The translations under genes were made by a program, and so were the position numbers. Below, piece by piece: positions 54,297-64,000 of a DNA stretch of 64,000 nt. The notes under the pieces were generated by a model, which saw only the letters and a list, made by a program, of their open reading frames with translations, had not been told where the DNA came from and did no database searches. Position 1 is the first letter of the stretch. Each line of letters begins with the position of its first letter. The DNA comes from Datisca glomerata (lineage: Eukaryota; Streptophyta; Magnoliopsida; Cucurbitales; Datiscaceae): positions 186,001 to 250,000 of the forward strand of contig QANY01002308.1 in NCBI GenBank assembly GCA_003255025.1, written 5' to 3'.

Positions 54297-55715
54297 GGTT
54301 CACTAAATACGTACTGCGGTTTACTAAATATGTAGTGGGATTCACCAAATACATATAAAATAATAATTTTTAGAGGGGTTCACCAAATACGTAGTGAGGT
54401 TCACCAAATACGTTCAAAATATTAATTTTTGAAGGGGTTCACCAAATACATAGTGGAGTTCACCAAATACGTAGTGAGATTCATAAATTACGAGTGGGGT
54501 TCATCAAATACATACAAAATAATAATTCTTGGAGTGATTCACCAAATACGTACTAGGATTCACCAAATATGTAGTGGAGTTCACCAATTACGTAATGAGG
54601 TTCACCAAATACGTACAAAATAATAATTCTTGGAGGGTTCACTAAATACGTAGTGGGGTTCACCAATTACGTAGTGAGGTACACCAAATATGTATAAAAT
54701 AATAATTCTTGGAGGGGTTCACCAAATATATACTGAGGTTGACGAAATACGTAGTGAGGTTCACCAATTACATAATGAGATTCACCAATTACGTAATGAG
54801 GTTCACCAAATATGTACAAAAAAATAATTCTTGGAAAGGTCCACCAGATACATAGTGAGGTTTAACAATTACGTAGTGGAGTTCACCAAATATGTACAAA
54901 ACAGTAATTCTTGGAGGGGTTCACCAAATACGTATTTGGTGAACCCCAATACGTAAAAAATAATAATTCTTGGAGGGTTCACTAAATACGTAGTGGGGTT
55001 CACCAATTACGTAGTGAGGTATACCAAATACGTACAAAATAATAATTCTTGGAGGGATTCACCAAATACGTACTGAGGTTGACGAAATATGTAGTGAGGT
55101 TCACCAATTACGTAATGAGGTTTACCAATTACATAATGAGGTTCACCAAATATGTTGTGGGGTTCACCAATTACGTAGTGGGGTTCACCAAATATGTACA
55201 AAATAATAATTTTTGGAGGGATTAATCAAATACGTACTGAGGTTCACCAATACGTAGTGGGGTTCACCAAATGCATACAAAATAATAATTATTGGTCATG
55301 AAATACATATGGGGTGCACCAATTACGTACCGGGGTTCACCAATTACGTAGTGGGGTTCACCAAATACGTATAAAATAATAATTCTTGGAGGAGTTCACC
55401 AAATACTTACTGGGGTTCACCAATAACGTACTGAGCTTCACCAATTTCGTACAAATTAATCATTCTTGGAGGGGTTCACCAAATACGTACTAGACTTCAC
55501 CAAATACATAGTGGAGTTCACCAAATACGTACAAAGGTTCATCAAATAAGTACAAAATATTATTCTTGGAGGGGTTCACCAAATACATAGTAGGGTTCAA
55601 CAACTACATCCTGAGATTCACCAATTACGTAGTGAAGTTCACTAAATATGTACAAAATAATAATTCTTAGAGGAGTTCACGTTCACCAATTATGTAGTGG
55701 AGTTCACAAAAAAAT
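54297..55715. repeat. Two-level tandem array: 21-bp GGTTCACCAAATACGTAGTG unit plus spacer
   Basis: About 1.4 kb consists of diverged 21-bp units of the form 'ggttcaccaaatacgtagtg'. Groups of one to six units are separated by a spacer of about 23 bases ('tacaaaataataattcttgg'). Spacers recur near 54358, 54418, 54518, 54619, 54697, 54824, 54901, 54958, 55040, 55202, 55281, 55376, 55457, 55550 and 55648. Two unit types alternate ('ccaaatacgta' and 'ccaattacgta'). Because 21 is a multiple of three, short ORFs with G-E-P-H-Y-V-type repeats appear on the minus strand (55007-55201), but the spacer breaks them and no gene is implied. Confidence 0.93.
54916..54947. repeat. Perfect 32-bp palindrome inside the tandem array
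   Basis: A unit arm at 54916-54931 (ggggttcaccaaatac) meets its exact reverse complement at 54932-54947 with no spacer. It is the only tail-to-tail unit pair inside the array; another inverted unit lies just past the end at about 55763-55780. Confidence 0.95.
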
Positions 55716-56000
55716 TAATTTTTAAATTTTGGTGCATACCTGAAGAATTTATTGTACACCACTACGTATTTGGTGAACACCTAAAACCTAATCGCCATAC
55801 CTAATAAGCGAATCACCTATTTTTAGCCCCTAAACGCCATCCTGAAGGTGCTAATCGCATCATCAAAGACAAGCGCTTTCTTTATGCCTCCAATCGCCTA
55901 TTTCAGTCCCCAAATGCCATGTATAAATAGGCAATCACCATTCTCCCTCCCAGTCATCACTTTTTTTTGCCTAATCGCCATTTATATGGCTCTAATCGTC
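55716..56000. repeat. Diverged short repeats of 'aatcgccat' type
   Basis: At least eight variants of 'ctaatcgccat/aaacgccat/caatcacc' occur at spacings of about 20-40 bases. An inverted copy of the 21-bp unit ('tacgtatttggtgaac') sits at 55763-55778. TATAAATA at about 55923-55930 could be a core promoter for the ORF that starts at 56820, but it is 890 bases away. Confidence 0.6.
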
Positions 56001-56819
56001 ATTCTTCACAAATTTTCTTAAAATTGATATTTTTGTAATTATTTACCGTACATCAGAAAAATCATTGATAAGAATAGAAAAAACACATTATTTCAATGCA
56101 AACATTCATGATACTCACTTAGTATGTGAAACAATTGACCACTTAATAATAAACTCGATAAAATTTATCATTGATAATATTGTTGTGCTTTTGTGACAAG
56201 TATGGAGTGAGATGAGTTTTCACCAAATATAATTATATGTCGTGATGTTATGATAGTCGGTAAATCATATTCATCAGTTTGACGAACACGTATAACCCTT
56301 AAAGTCAGATTCTACTATTGAATCGAGCATATCCACTAACAAGTTTGAAATTAAATATTGAAATTTGAAATTTAACTTTTTAATTTATAATAATAACCCC
56401 ATCATTTTTGGAAAATAACCCTTTATGTTTTAATAATTAATCCTTATAAATTTAATTTTCAAATCTGACCTCATTTCTTATCAAAATTAACTCCAACATT
56501 AAAAAACCCCTTCCCACCTTATTCTTAAAAAATCGATACCCACCCTTCCCCCTCTCTCTCAACACTTCTTTTCTCTTCACTCAAACCCTACTCTCTTTCT
56601 TCTTCTTCTTCTTCTTCTTCTTCTTCATCTCCGTTCATAGCCCGAAATCCATCAAAACCGATCCAAATCCGTTGCAACACACGAATCAAACCCTCAATTT
56701 CTCATTGAACACATCCCTTACAACACATGAGATAAAACCCGAGCCAAACCCGAGCCAAATAACTCTAACCCGCGACCCCAAACCCCATATCCTTCTAATA
56801 TTATATTTTTTCACCAATA
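56001..56819 (+). other. Leader region before the plant mobile domain ORF
   Basis: AT-rich to 56480, then pyrimidine-rich with a (CTT)n microsatellite at about 56598-56626. This suits a plant 5' UTR. No ORF. Confidence 0.5.
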
Positions 56820-58830
56820 ATGGCTAGAGGAAAGCATAAAGTTACAAAGGAAACATTGAGTGTAACGACGCAACCAAGTTCGAGCTCCACCAGTTATGGG
56901 GTGAAAATATTTCATCCAAAGAATCGAAATCTTAGTAGCCATATTCTTCATATTGCTCCAACGGAGCATATATCTCACCCAAGTAAACAAGATGCAAGTT
57001 TTTCTTTAAAGATTTTGAACTTTATGTGTTATATAGTAAAACACCTAATATATATCTTAGTAGCCCTATTCTGCAAACTACATGTTTTTTATGTGATGAT
57101 TATAGAAATGTATCGTTGTTGGTAGAATTATATGTCTTGGATGGAAAACTATAGTATTTTCATGATTGGCCATAAAGTGTTCGACGAAATATCATAATGA
57201 ATCATATGGTGTTTTTTTTCATTGTCCGTAAGGTGTTTGATCAAATGCCATATTGAGGTTTATACTATATTTATATGAATTCCCGTAACATAGTCGATGA
57301 AATGCTATATCCCATCCAAGGATAAATGTAAGTTTCTTTAACAAAAAATTGGTTGTTACGTGCTATATTGTTAAAACACCAAATAGATACTTCAATCATT
57401 TTGAAAACTGAGTGTTTTTATGTGATTCTTCTTGAAATATATGATTATTGGTAGCGATATATGTTTTGGATGAAAAAATATAGTGTATGTTTATTGCCCG
57501 TAACATGTTCGACAAAATCTCACAATAGGGATTATAGTACATTTTTCTCCACACACCTTTTCTCTGAGTCATACTTACATTTTGGTTTCTTAGGCTGAGT
57601 TCTATGATCTTGGTATTTGTGGTTTTGGGAACACTATACTAGTAGCTCGATGGTATAGTAGGCTTCCTGAAAATGTGAGAAGGAATGTCAATGCTTTCGG
57701 ATTTAGTTATTTTATAAGTATATTGAAAAAGGGGCAGATGGATCGCGTCCTATTGAAAAGTCTTGCCAAGAAATGGTGGGATACAACCCACACATTTCAT
57801 ATAGATGAAGTCTGTTAAATGACAATGACCCCATTGCACTTTGTTACGATAAATGGCTTGAAAGTCGACGGTCGACAACTAGACTATGATTTGGAACTCT
57901 ACAAGAACAAGAAGGCTTTGCAAAATCTAGTTGGCAAATCGTTGTCGAAGGTTGGAGAAAAAAAGTTAGTTATCAATGGATATTTGATAATTATGTTAGG
58001 TATGAGTGTACTACTCCTAAGCAGGAGGAATTTTTGACGAGAGTCTTTCTTCTGGTGCTCTTGGGTAGTACAATTTTTTGTGACAGTAGCAATAAAGTTT
58101 ATTTGCCTACAAAAAATAGATGAGATACAAGAGTATAATTGGGTGGTTCAGAGTTTTTCGTATTGTATTGCAATATGAACGCTTTATGCCGCGTCAAAAA
58201 TGTAGGGACACATAGTTTTTAGAGAGTATGAGAGGTATGGGCTTGTGAGTACTTCCCGTGTTTAGCATTGAGCAGACCATTGGGTGGTCCAGACACGTTC
58301 TCGAGAGCAGCACGTTGGATAGAAATTGAGTCGGGAACAAGGGATGTTGGTCACTGCCTAAAAGAATTCCGTGTTAAACTTTGATATATGAGGCCCAATG
58401 AGGTATGTGTTTTATCATATCAATTCTTATCTTGTCTCCCCCCGAGTATGAATAATTTTTTACTGACAAACTAGTTGTTTTTGAACTTGCAGATCAAGTG
58501 GAACACTTGGAGACACCGTACAAGCATGCCATACTATTGCATTGACAATATACCTCCTACCACCATGGGAATCGTGCTGCAAGGACCTGCTGGAAGAGAA
58601 TGGTACGTGGGTGAGCGCGTCTCATGACAAAGTATAGGAACCGATGCGCCGTACATCCCATACAGATCCCCAAATTCATTGTTATGTGACCAACCATTCA
58701 CCAGAGAGGACCTGTCTAGTGGTCTTGGAGGTTTCAGAGTGACACGCTTTATCGTTGATGTGGATAGCGAAGATACTTATGATGAATTCCAGAAAAAAGT
58801 GGTTGTCTTACAACTATGATGGGTCATCTT
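56820..58830 (+). pseudogene. Plant mobile domain (PMD, MAIN-like) ORF, broken
   Basis: Exon 1 starts MARGKHKVTKETLSVTTQPS and reaches 'HISHPSKQD' near 56990. An intron of about 600 bases ends TTCTTAG at 57593. Exon 2 reads 'AEFYDLGICGFGNTILVARW', 'KKGQMDRVLLKSLAKKWWDT' and 'THTFHIDEVC', stop (57816), then 'MTMTPLHFVTINGLKVDGRQ'. The 'THTFH...EMTMTPLDFAAITGL' stretch is a hallmark of the plant mobile domain (Pfam PF10536). After frame changes it continues 'FLTRVFLLVLLGSTIFCDSS', and near 58498 'IKWNTWRHRTSMPYYCID' and 'VLQGPAGREWYVGERVS'. The domain occurs in MAIN-type host proteins and as cargo or ORFs of plant DNA transposons. Stops mean this copy is dead. A TE origin is inferred from the neighbouring ORF at 59742-60809. 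Confidence 0.78.
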
Positions 58831-58919
58831 CATCTTCAGAGGTGCTAAATGTCTCTAAGTGGTTTTTATATATAGGAGATTACTCATATTGCGACACAAT
58901 GTAATTTTGTAATCTACTA

Positions 58920-59640
58920 TGTCTAGACAGCAGCACCGGCAACCGCAACAACCACAATAGACCAGGAGCATCAGGGTCGGCTAGAGCGTTCGTTGATGTT
59001 ATAAGAGTGGATGACATCCCACTACCATCGTGGAAGATTCAGTTACCACTCTTAGATGGTGGTATTGAGTTGGTTGACATTCCAAATGATGTTTCAGTCC
59101 AGGGTCTTCCATTTGCTGAAGTCGATTATGTGAGTTATGATGTTAGTATTTATTATTCAGTCATTCAATATCATATTAACGCATAATTCAGATAATGCAG
59201 GTGCTGGCGGCATGCACGACAAGAATGATGTGCATGATTAGTGGCTCAACAAGCTGTTATTTGAGAAAATGTTGAGCGCACATGAGGCGATGATGAAGGC
59301 GATGATAAAGGCCAAAGCCTTAATGAAAAAAGGATAAGAAAATTGTAAATTTATGATTTTCCCCTTTTATTTTTAATTTGAAATCAAAATATACTATGTA
59401 CACTTGTCGGCGAAGTTGCAAAGATGCCTGCACATGTGTGAAACTCAAGCTAGCATGCATGAGAGTGATGATGATGGAGTTGATGAAGATGATGACAATG
59501 ATGAAGATTCAGTTAATGATGATGAAGACGGCCATGTTGACGGCACCAATGAGAATACTGAATCAGAACTAGAACATGAAGGACGCACAAAGCATTCACA
59601 TGAAGAGCGATCATTTGTGCACTTAAAGCACCTAGCCTGA
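58920..59640 (+). pseudogene. Continuation of the PMD-like region: acidic tail remnant
   Basis: A reading near 59007-59146 ('VDDIPLPSWKIQLPLLDGGI', 'ELVDIPNDVSVQGLPFAEVD') follows in the same strand. A Met/Lys/Ala-rich stretch comes next at about 59270-59336. The 59404-59640 reading is very acidic (HESDDDGVDEDDDNDEDSVN) and closes with TGA. I take it as the C-terminal part of the same decayed gene, with introns I could not place reliably. The function of the acidic tail is unknown. Confidence 0.4.
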
Positions 59641-59741
59641 TGACTTGCTCTTTAGGTAGATCTGCACACATGTTCTCGCGAACGTGTTTACGCTCACAGA
59701 CCTCCCGAACCTCGCGGTCGCCCGAAATGGCTTGCACGATT

Positions 59742-60809
59742 TTAATGATCTACATAATATAAATATATGTGAATTAGTAATAAATAATCAATGGTAATAT
59801 AACCAACCAAATTTGCAACTAAAATGCTTACCGCACAGCTTTTAGGCCAACCTTCTCCTCCCCTTGATTTTACAAAATAAATCATTTTTGCAACGGACCT
59901 GTCGTTCAACCTTAGCGGCGAAGGCTGGTTCAAGTCAACATAGTTGGCAGCACATGCCAACTTCTCCATATAAAATAGCTACATCGAAATAAACTTATCA
60001 GTAAATATACATATGTTATAATGTGAAAGTAATACCAATGTACACTAAATATATTACCTGTATAAATAACAAGCATCCGATACTGCTATTGTGGTGGTTG
60101 TTTTGATAACTCATGACACCATCTACAAAATCTGTAAAAAAAAAGTAGAAGCCTAATTCTTCTGTTGGATGGTCACAGGTAACTTCACAACGTTGAACCA
60201 TGAATGACTGACAATTAGTTTTGATCGAGGAGATAACAAAACCTCGATAGTGTACAACATAAAAGCTTGCCTCCAATAGTCACCGCCAGACTCCTCAATC
60301 AAGAATTTTGACAAGACGTTCACCAAAATATCACCTTTGGTGTTCTCCCACTTCTCCTTTAGATGTTTTATCTCATTCACAGCACCATCGAGTTTGATCT
60401 CCTGCCCACCGTCAAAGATGCTCAGTATAGAAGTCATATCATTTACGGTGACTTTCAATGTCGACCTATGGACATTCAATGTGTAGGTGGCTGGATCAAA
60501 GTAACCTAATAGTTGCTGCAAGAAGTTCCTCTTCATCTTGTGACATTTAATATCCAACAACCCTCTGAATCTCATCCCCACGACAGCTCCCCTCTTTCCC
60601 TCATCAAAATTTGCAACAAGATCCACAAATTTCTTGGGAGTACAGCGTGTGAGCAGCTTCTGTTTGAAGGCAGGCCTTCTTGGGTGACTATGACCGGGTT
60701 GTTCCACAACGCTTTAAATGGCATGGATTTTATTTTCCTTTAAATAATTGAGTTTGGCTTCCTTCGTCATACATTTCCACTTTAAAACTAGATCTTTTCG
60801 TGTCTGCAT
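59742..60809 (-). pseudogene. Ulp1/aminotransferase-like transposon ORF, N-terminal part, broken
   Basis: On the minus strand it starts MQTRKDLVLKWKCMTKEAKL (60809). A TAA follows 'KENKIHAI' (about 60714), then the main block continues 'RCTPKKFVDLVANFDEGKRG', 'AVVGMRFRGLLDIKCHKMKR' and 'YFDPATYTLNVHRSTLKVTV' (60707-60153). A stop and a one-base shift near 60153 precede 'DFVDGVMSYQNNHHNSSIGC' and 'LLFIQ', then an intron-like gap and 'MEKLACAANYVDLNQPSPLR' (59969). This layout is the N-terminal region of the large plant family annotated as 'aminotransferase-like' or 'Ulp1 protease family', widespread in Mutator-like elements. The C-terminal cysteine protease domain is not seen. The ORF points toward the PMD ORF. 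Confidence 0.65.
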
Positions 60810-61985
60810 ATCAGAAACTCACTTAAATTACAATCAAAATTTATCAATTTCATATTATAATGTAATGTTTGTTTAAACATACTTAGTTCATAACCACTAA
60901 TGTTTTCATCTGCGACCCTCATTTTAGCACATTTTTTGGCACTATTTTAGTTTTAAACAATTTATATGAAAATATGTAACATTAAATTGATGATCTCATA
61001 ATTATTTACAAGTATACAAATAAACCCTTTTGTGCCTTCTTCACATTAACATTTGTGTTAGTCATATGAAATATATGTTACTATGTCTTCTTATCATGAT
61101 TATCCCTGATACTAATTTATAATGGATTGGACATTATTTAGTAAGAATGCTAAAATGGCATACCAATGTTATGTTCTTGTATACATCTTCCCCTATTATG
61201 TTATTAATCAGCTTTATGTAATGACTATTTTAGATAACGAATTAACTGGAAGTGACATATATCAACAATCTTAATAGATGATAAAGATGATGTGTACAAA
61301 ATTTAAAGAATGCAAGAAAGTCAGTTGATCTAATCCCAACATGCTCTTCTCCAAGTTTTTTCACAATTTATCATGTTAAAAGAATCATATTAGTAAATTT
61401 TCACCACGTAGTTAAGTTAGTTAAAAACTCTATAAACGTCAAAATCTCTACAATCATATAAAAATGGCGTTCATTAGTTTTCTAAAGTAGGACTTTCCCT
61501 TTTATTTGATTGCTTTAAGGATAACATGTACTATAGTATAATAGGAAAATGATAACATGTACATTACGTATACATCGTATAACAAACAAACATCTAAAAA
61601 TAATATTATTTCTATGAAAGCAGACTCATCTCAAGTAATATCTACTTCCAACTATAATATTCTGTATAGAAACATGGAGAAGGAAAAACATGAGAAACTA
61701 GTCTACAAACATAGAAAATCCCATTTTATTAAGTAAAACCAATTCAAGCAAATGATATTGAGAAAGAAATTCTGATATGAGTTCAAAATCCAGAAGTAAA
61801 TGACTAGCAACTTTGAAAATGCCGACAAGTCTTCTCTATTGAGGACCAATAATCAGAAGGTTTCACCTAAAAAAGTAAAGAGGAACTTTTATAATTGAAT
61901 GAAATCAAACTCCAAAACAAAATTTAGTACAGAGCAGACCATCATATTACATTGTCATAAACTGAAAGAGTATATCAACTATCCT
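60810..61985. other. AT-rich region without recognised features
   Basis: No ORF or repeat family that I recognise. If the flanking ORFs belong to a Mutator-like element, its long terminal inverted repeat might lie here or further right, but I could not match ends by eye. Confidence 0.4.
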
Positions 61986-62170
61986 ATAAATAACTCACAT
62001 CTAACTTTGAAATAACTGATCAACACAAAGTAGACCTTTTCAGTCTAACTCAGAAAGTAACTCACATCTAATCAGCATAAAGCTAACTCATCATCTTCTT
62101 TTACTCTAACTAAAAAATAAATCACATCTAATCAACACAAAGCCGACTCATCATCTTCTAAAGTCTATAT
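61986..62170. repeat. Short tandem repeat, about 70-bp period, three units
   Basis: 'taactcacatctaa', followed by 'caacacaaag' or 'cagcataaag' and 'actcatcatcttct', recurs at about 61988, 62050 and 62128. The last two units are the closest. Confidence 0.7.
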
Positions 62171-63110
62171 CAGGTGGTACATAAACAAGTGAATCATTTC
62201 AAATCCACAATTATATAAATTATAAAGGACAACTATATTTTTGAGAAGAACAGTCTAGAAGTGAGATCCTATAAACCAACCATAATCAATAAACATTAAA
62301 AAACATCTTCACCGAGAACAAAATCTCATATCAAAACCAAAGCAAACCAAAAATTTGATCTTAGATCACTAAGAACAATCACAAAATTCCCAAGATTGAA
62401 GAAAGATAAGAACACTAGTTTAGTCTAAACACTTTCAACCAGAATCAACATACATTAAAATACATCTTCATCAAACTTCAGTCAATAAAGCACAATCAAT
62501 TATTCAGGGTTTGACTTCCTCTACTTTCTATGTGATCCTTTCTTCCCTCATCAGTCACCAAACAAACAAAATAAAACTCAGAGAAAAATAAAAACTAGGA
62601 AAGAATAAAATCCCCAGAAACAACCATTGGCAGAAACAAGTCATATATTGGGTTTGCTCCTACAAATTCTAGACAAAACTAACAAAAGACAGGGTTAAAC
62701 TTTGTATCAACAGAAATTGCAACACTGGAAATTCACTAGTCTCAAAGACAGTAGGGAGGAATTGGAAGAAAACTCTAGAAACCGTTCCAAGCAAGCTTTA
62801 ATCGAATGTCAAACAGTCTAATAGTAAAATCCTAGAAACTAGTACAAAATATTCAAAACAGGCAAATGTTTATAAATAATAAACATTCTACATGCTTGCA
62901 ACATATCTACTTGGTTTTTTATGCTGCTAAAATTCCTTCATTTGCCAGTTGTTCTTTTACCAAGTTTGAGGAATTCACTTGACTGATTATTGAGACATGA
63001 ACATATTAGCTAATGCAAATTAGTTAAGGAATGAGAAAATTTGAATCTTTTTACTCTATTCTATGAAATTCAAATTACAATCCAAAATAATAGCATGTCT
63101 TATATAAGGG
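62171..63110. other. AT-rich region without recognised features
   Basis: A-rich plus strand; no gene, no clear repeat. Confidence 0.4.
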
Positions 63111-63114
63111 CGGT

Positions 63115-63274
63115 AACAAGAATGAGAGAGATCGAGAGAGATCGAGAGAGAAAGAGATATTACCTTCGACAGAAAGAGCCGAGAGCTGGAAAATCTCAGT
63201 GGTTGAAAATTGCGTGCCCTAGATGCAAAAATTATTTGATGATAGAAAGAGCTAGATGATGGGGAGAAAGAGAG

Positions 63275-63310
<36 letters not shown>

Positions 63311-63360
63311 ACGACAGAGAGGGAGGTGGGTGACGGTGGAGACAAAGTAGAGAGAGAGAG
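63115..63360. repeat. GA-rich low-complexity block
   Basis: 'gagagagatc' repeats (63124-63155), a (GA)n run at 63274-63306 and further GA-rich sequence. Such DNA is common in plant 5' UTRs and promoters and binds BPC/GAGA factors. No ORF on either strand with a known domain starts beside it; the 96-codon minus-strand ORF (63522-63232) is mostly Ser/Leu encoded by the repeat. Confidence 0.8.
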
Positions 63361-64000
63361 CCTGAGTTTGGTAAAGAAGAAGAAGAAATCTTGCTTGCTT
63401 TCATTGTTCGTGGTGGATATTGGAGGAGAAATCGTTCGCTGTGGAGATTTGGGTGCCATAGAGCTTAAACTTCTAAGCTTTAGTTGAAGCTTTCGGCGAA
63501 GAAGAAGTGGAAAGCTTTCCAAAAAAATTAACTTGTAATCGGGGCAACAGGTAATGGCAATTTCCCACCCCTTTTGTTATCTAAAGGTTGGGAGTCTTAT
63601 TGGCTCATCCAATGGCTAGGAATTAATCCTAGCATTCATGCCGTTTAAAAACTCATGGCATGGGACAATGACCCCTAAAAACAAAGGCTAAATTTTATAT
63701 TTAACTAAGGCAAGCTTTACCCAGTATATCTCTCTTAATGGCATAAGAATCATTTTGTCCATAATATTTAAGATGAAAATACTTGATTCTTGTTTAGGTT
63801 TTGACCGAGAGAGTTTTCACATTATTAACATTTTCTCTTGTAATCTAATATCTAAATTTTTTGTTGGTAAAGAAATGTGTAAAATCAATTGAATTGTGCT
63901 ACTAACTATTATCATCTATAGTCGCGTATTTTTTTTCTTTAGAAAACTAAAAACTACCCTATCGAACTTATCATTGTTGTCATTTCTAGACGTAAACTTT
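63361..64000. other. Right edge, no recognised gene
   Basis: Mixed-composition DNA. 'aggaattaatcct' at about 63620-63632 is a small palindrome. Nothing else can be supported. Confidence 0.4.

Noticed and set aside
55007..55201. Minus-strand ORF with GEPHYV-type peptide repeats
   Set aside because: It is a by-product of a 21-bp repeat read in phase; the 23-base spacers break the frame and there is no conserved start.
54297..55715. CRISPR-like array (short repeats with spacers)
   Set aside because: Units are diverged, mostly directly tandem, and the 'spacers' are copies of one sequence. The DNA is plant nuclear. It is a satellite-like array.
63232..63522. 96-codon minus-strand ORF
   Set aside because: Its Ser/Leu runs come from the GA repeat; no known domain. 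It could be a leader sequence, but nothing supports coding.
1..64000. tRNA, rRNA or snoRNA genes
   Set aside because: I looked for tRNA B-box (GGTTCGAATCC-type) and paired arms and for conserved rRNA words and saw none; a tRNAscan or Infernal run would settle this.

Overview
The window is nuclear DNA of a flowering plant, most likely a eudicot. It has AT-rich intergenic DNA, GT-AG introns, plant-only gene families (CLE peptide, BIR-type receptor kinase, EDR2_C/DUF1336 protein, plant mobile domain) and heavily decayed plant LTR retrotransposons. I see no bacterial or organellar signature and no rRNA, tRNA or CRISPR. The species cannot be named from this sequence.

Layout. 1-8543: an old Ty1/copia element (copy A) with 2.1 kb LTRs; its 5' LTR runs off the left edge. 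8544-14246: a hAT-like remnant split by a second, short-LTR copia element (copy C, 8570-13370). 14247-36400: a gene island of five host genes: a BIR2-like LRR pseudokinase (+, 18575-20377), a CLE25-like peptide precursor (-, 24697-25572, two exons), a chloroplast-type RsmD-like rRNA methyltransferase (-, 27393-30604, nine exons), a CW14-like DUF1336/EDR2_C protein (+, 31746-34608, nine exons) and a small one-exon protein of the LQRSSISFRRQGSSG family (-, 35658-35960). A small Ty3/gypsy tail lies between the first two. 36760-37162: a G-rich minisatellite. 37165-40136: a minus-strand, internally deleted copy of the A-type copia. 40137-45495: copy B of that family, without a 5' LTR. 45496-about 52085: a 5'-truncated Ty3/gypsy element of the two-RNase-H (Tat-like) kind, carrying a captured cyclin-T first exon. 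52874-53802: a dead matrix-metalloproteinase gene. 54297-55715: a two-level 21-bp tandem array. 56820-60809: two convergent decayed ORFs, a plant mobile domain ORF and a Ulp1/aminotransferase-like N-terminal ORF, probably cargo of a Mutator-like element. 60810-64000: mostly featureless, with small tandem repeats and GA-rich DNA.

Biology. The clearest signal is microsynteny: the order BIR2 - CLE25 - RsmD-like methyltransferase is the same as I remember for Arabidopsis AT3G28450-AT3G28455-AT3G28460. A peptide-hormone gene and an LRR co-receptor regulator have therefore stayed neighbours. I rebuilt all spliced models by hand from reading frame and splice sites; every exon joins in phase (306, 520 and 92 residues). 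All transposon ORFs carry stops or frameshifts, so none looks autonomous. Nothing here is a convincing new system. The best second looks are the conserved receptor/peptide linkage, the cyclin-T exon inside a gypsy element, and the 21-bp array with a perfect 32-bp palindrome.
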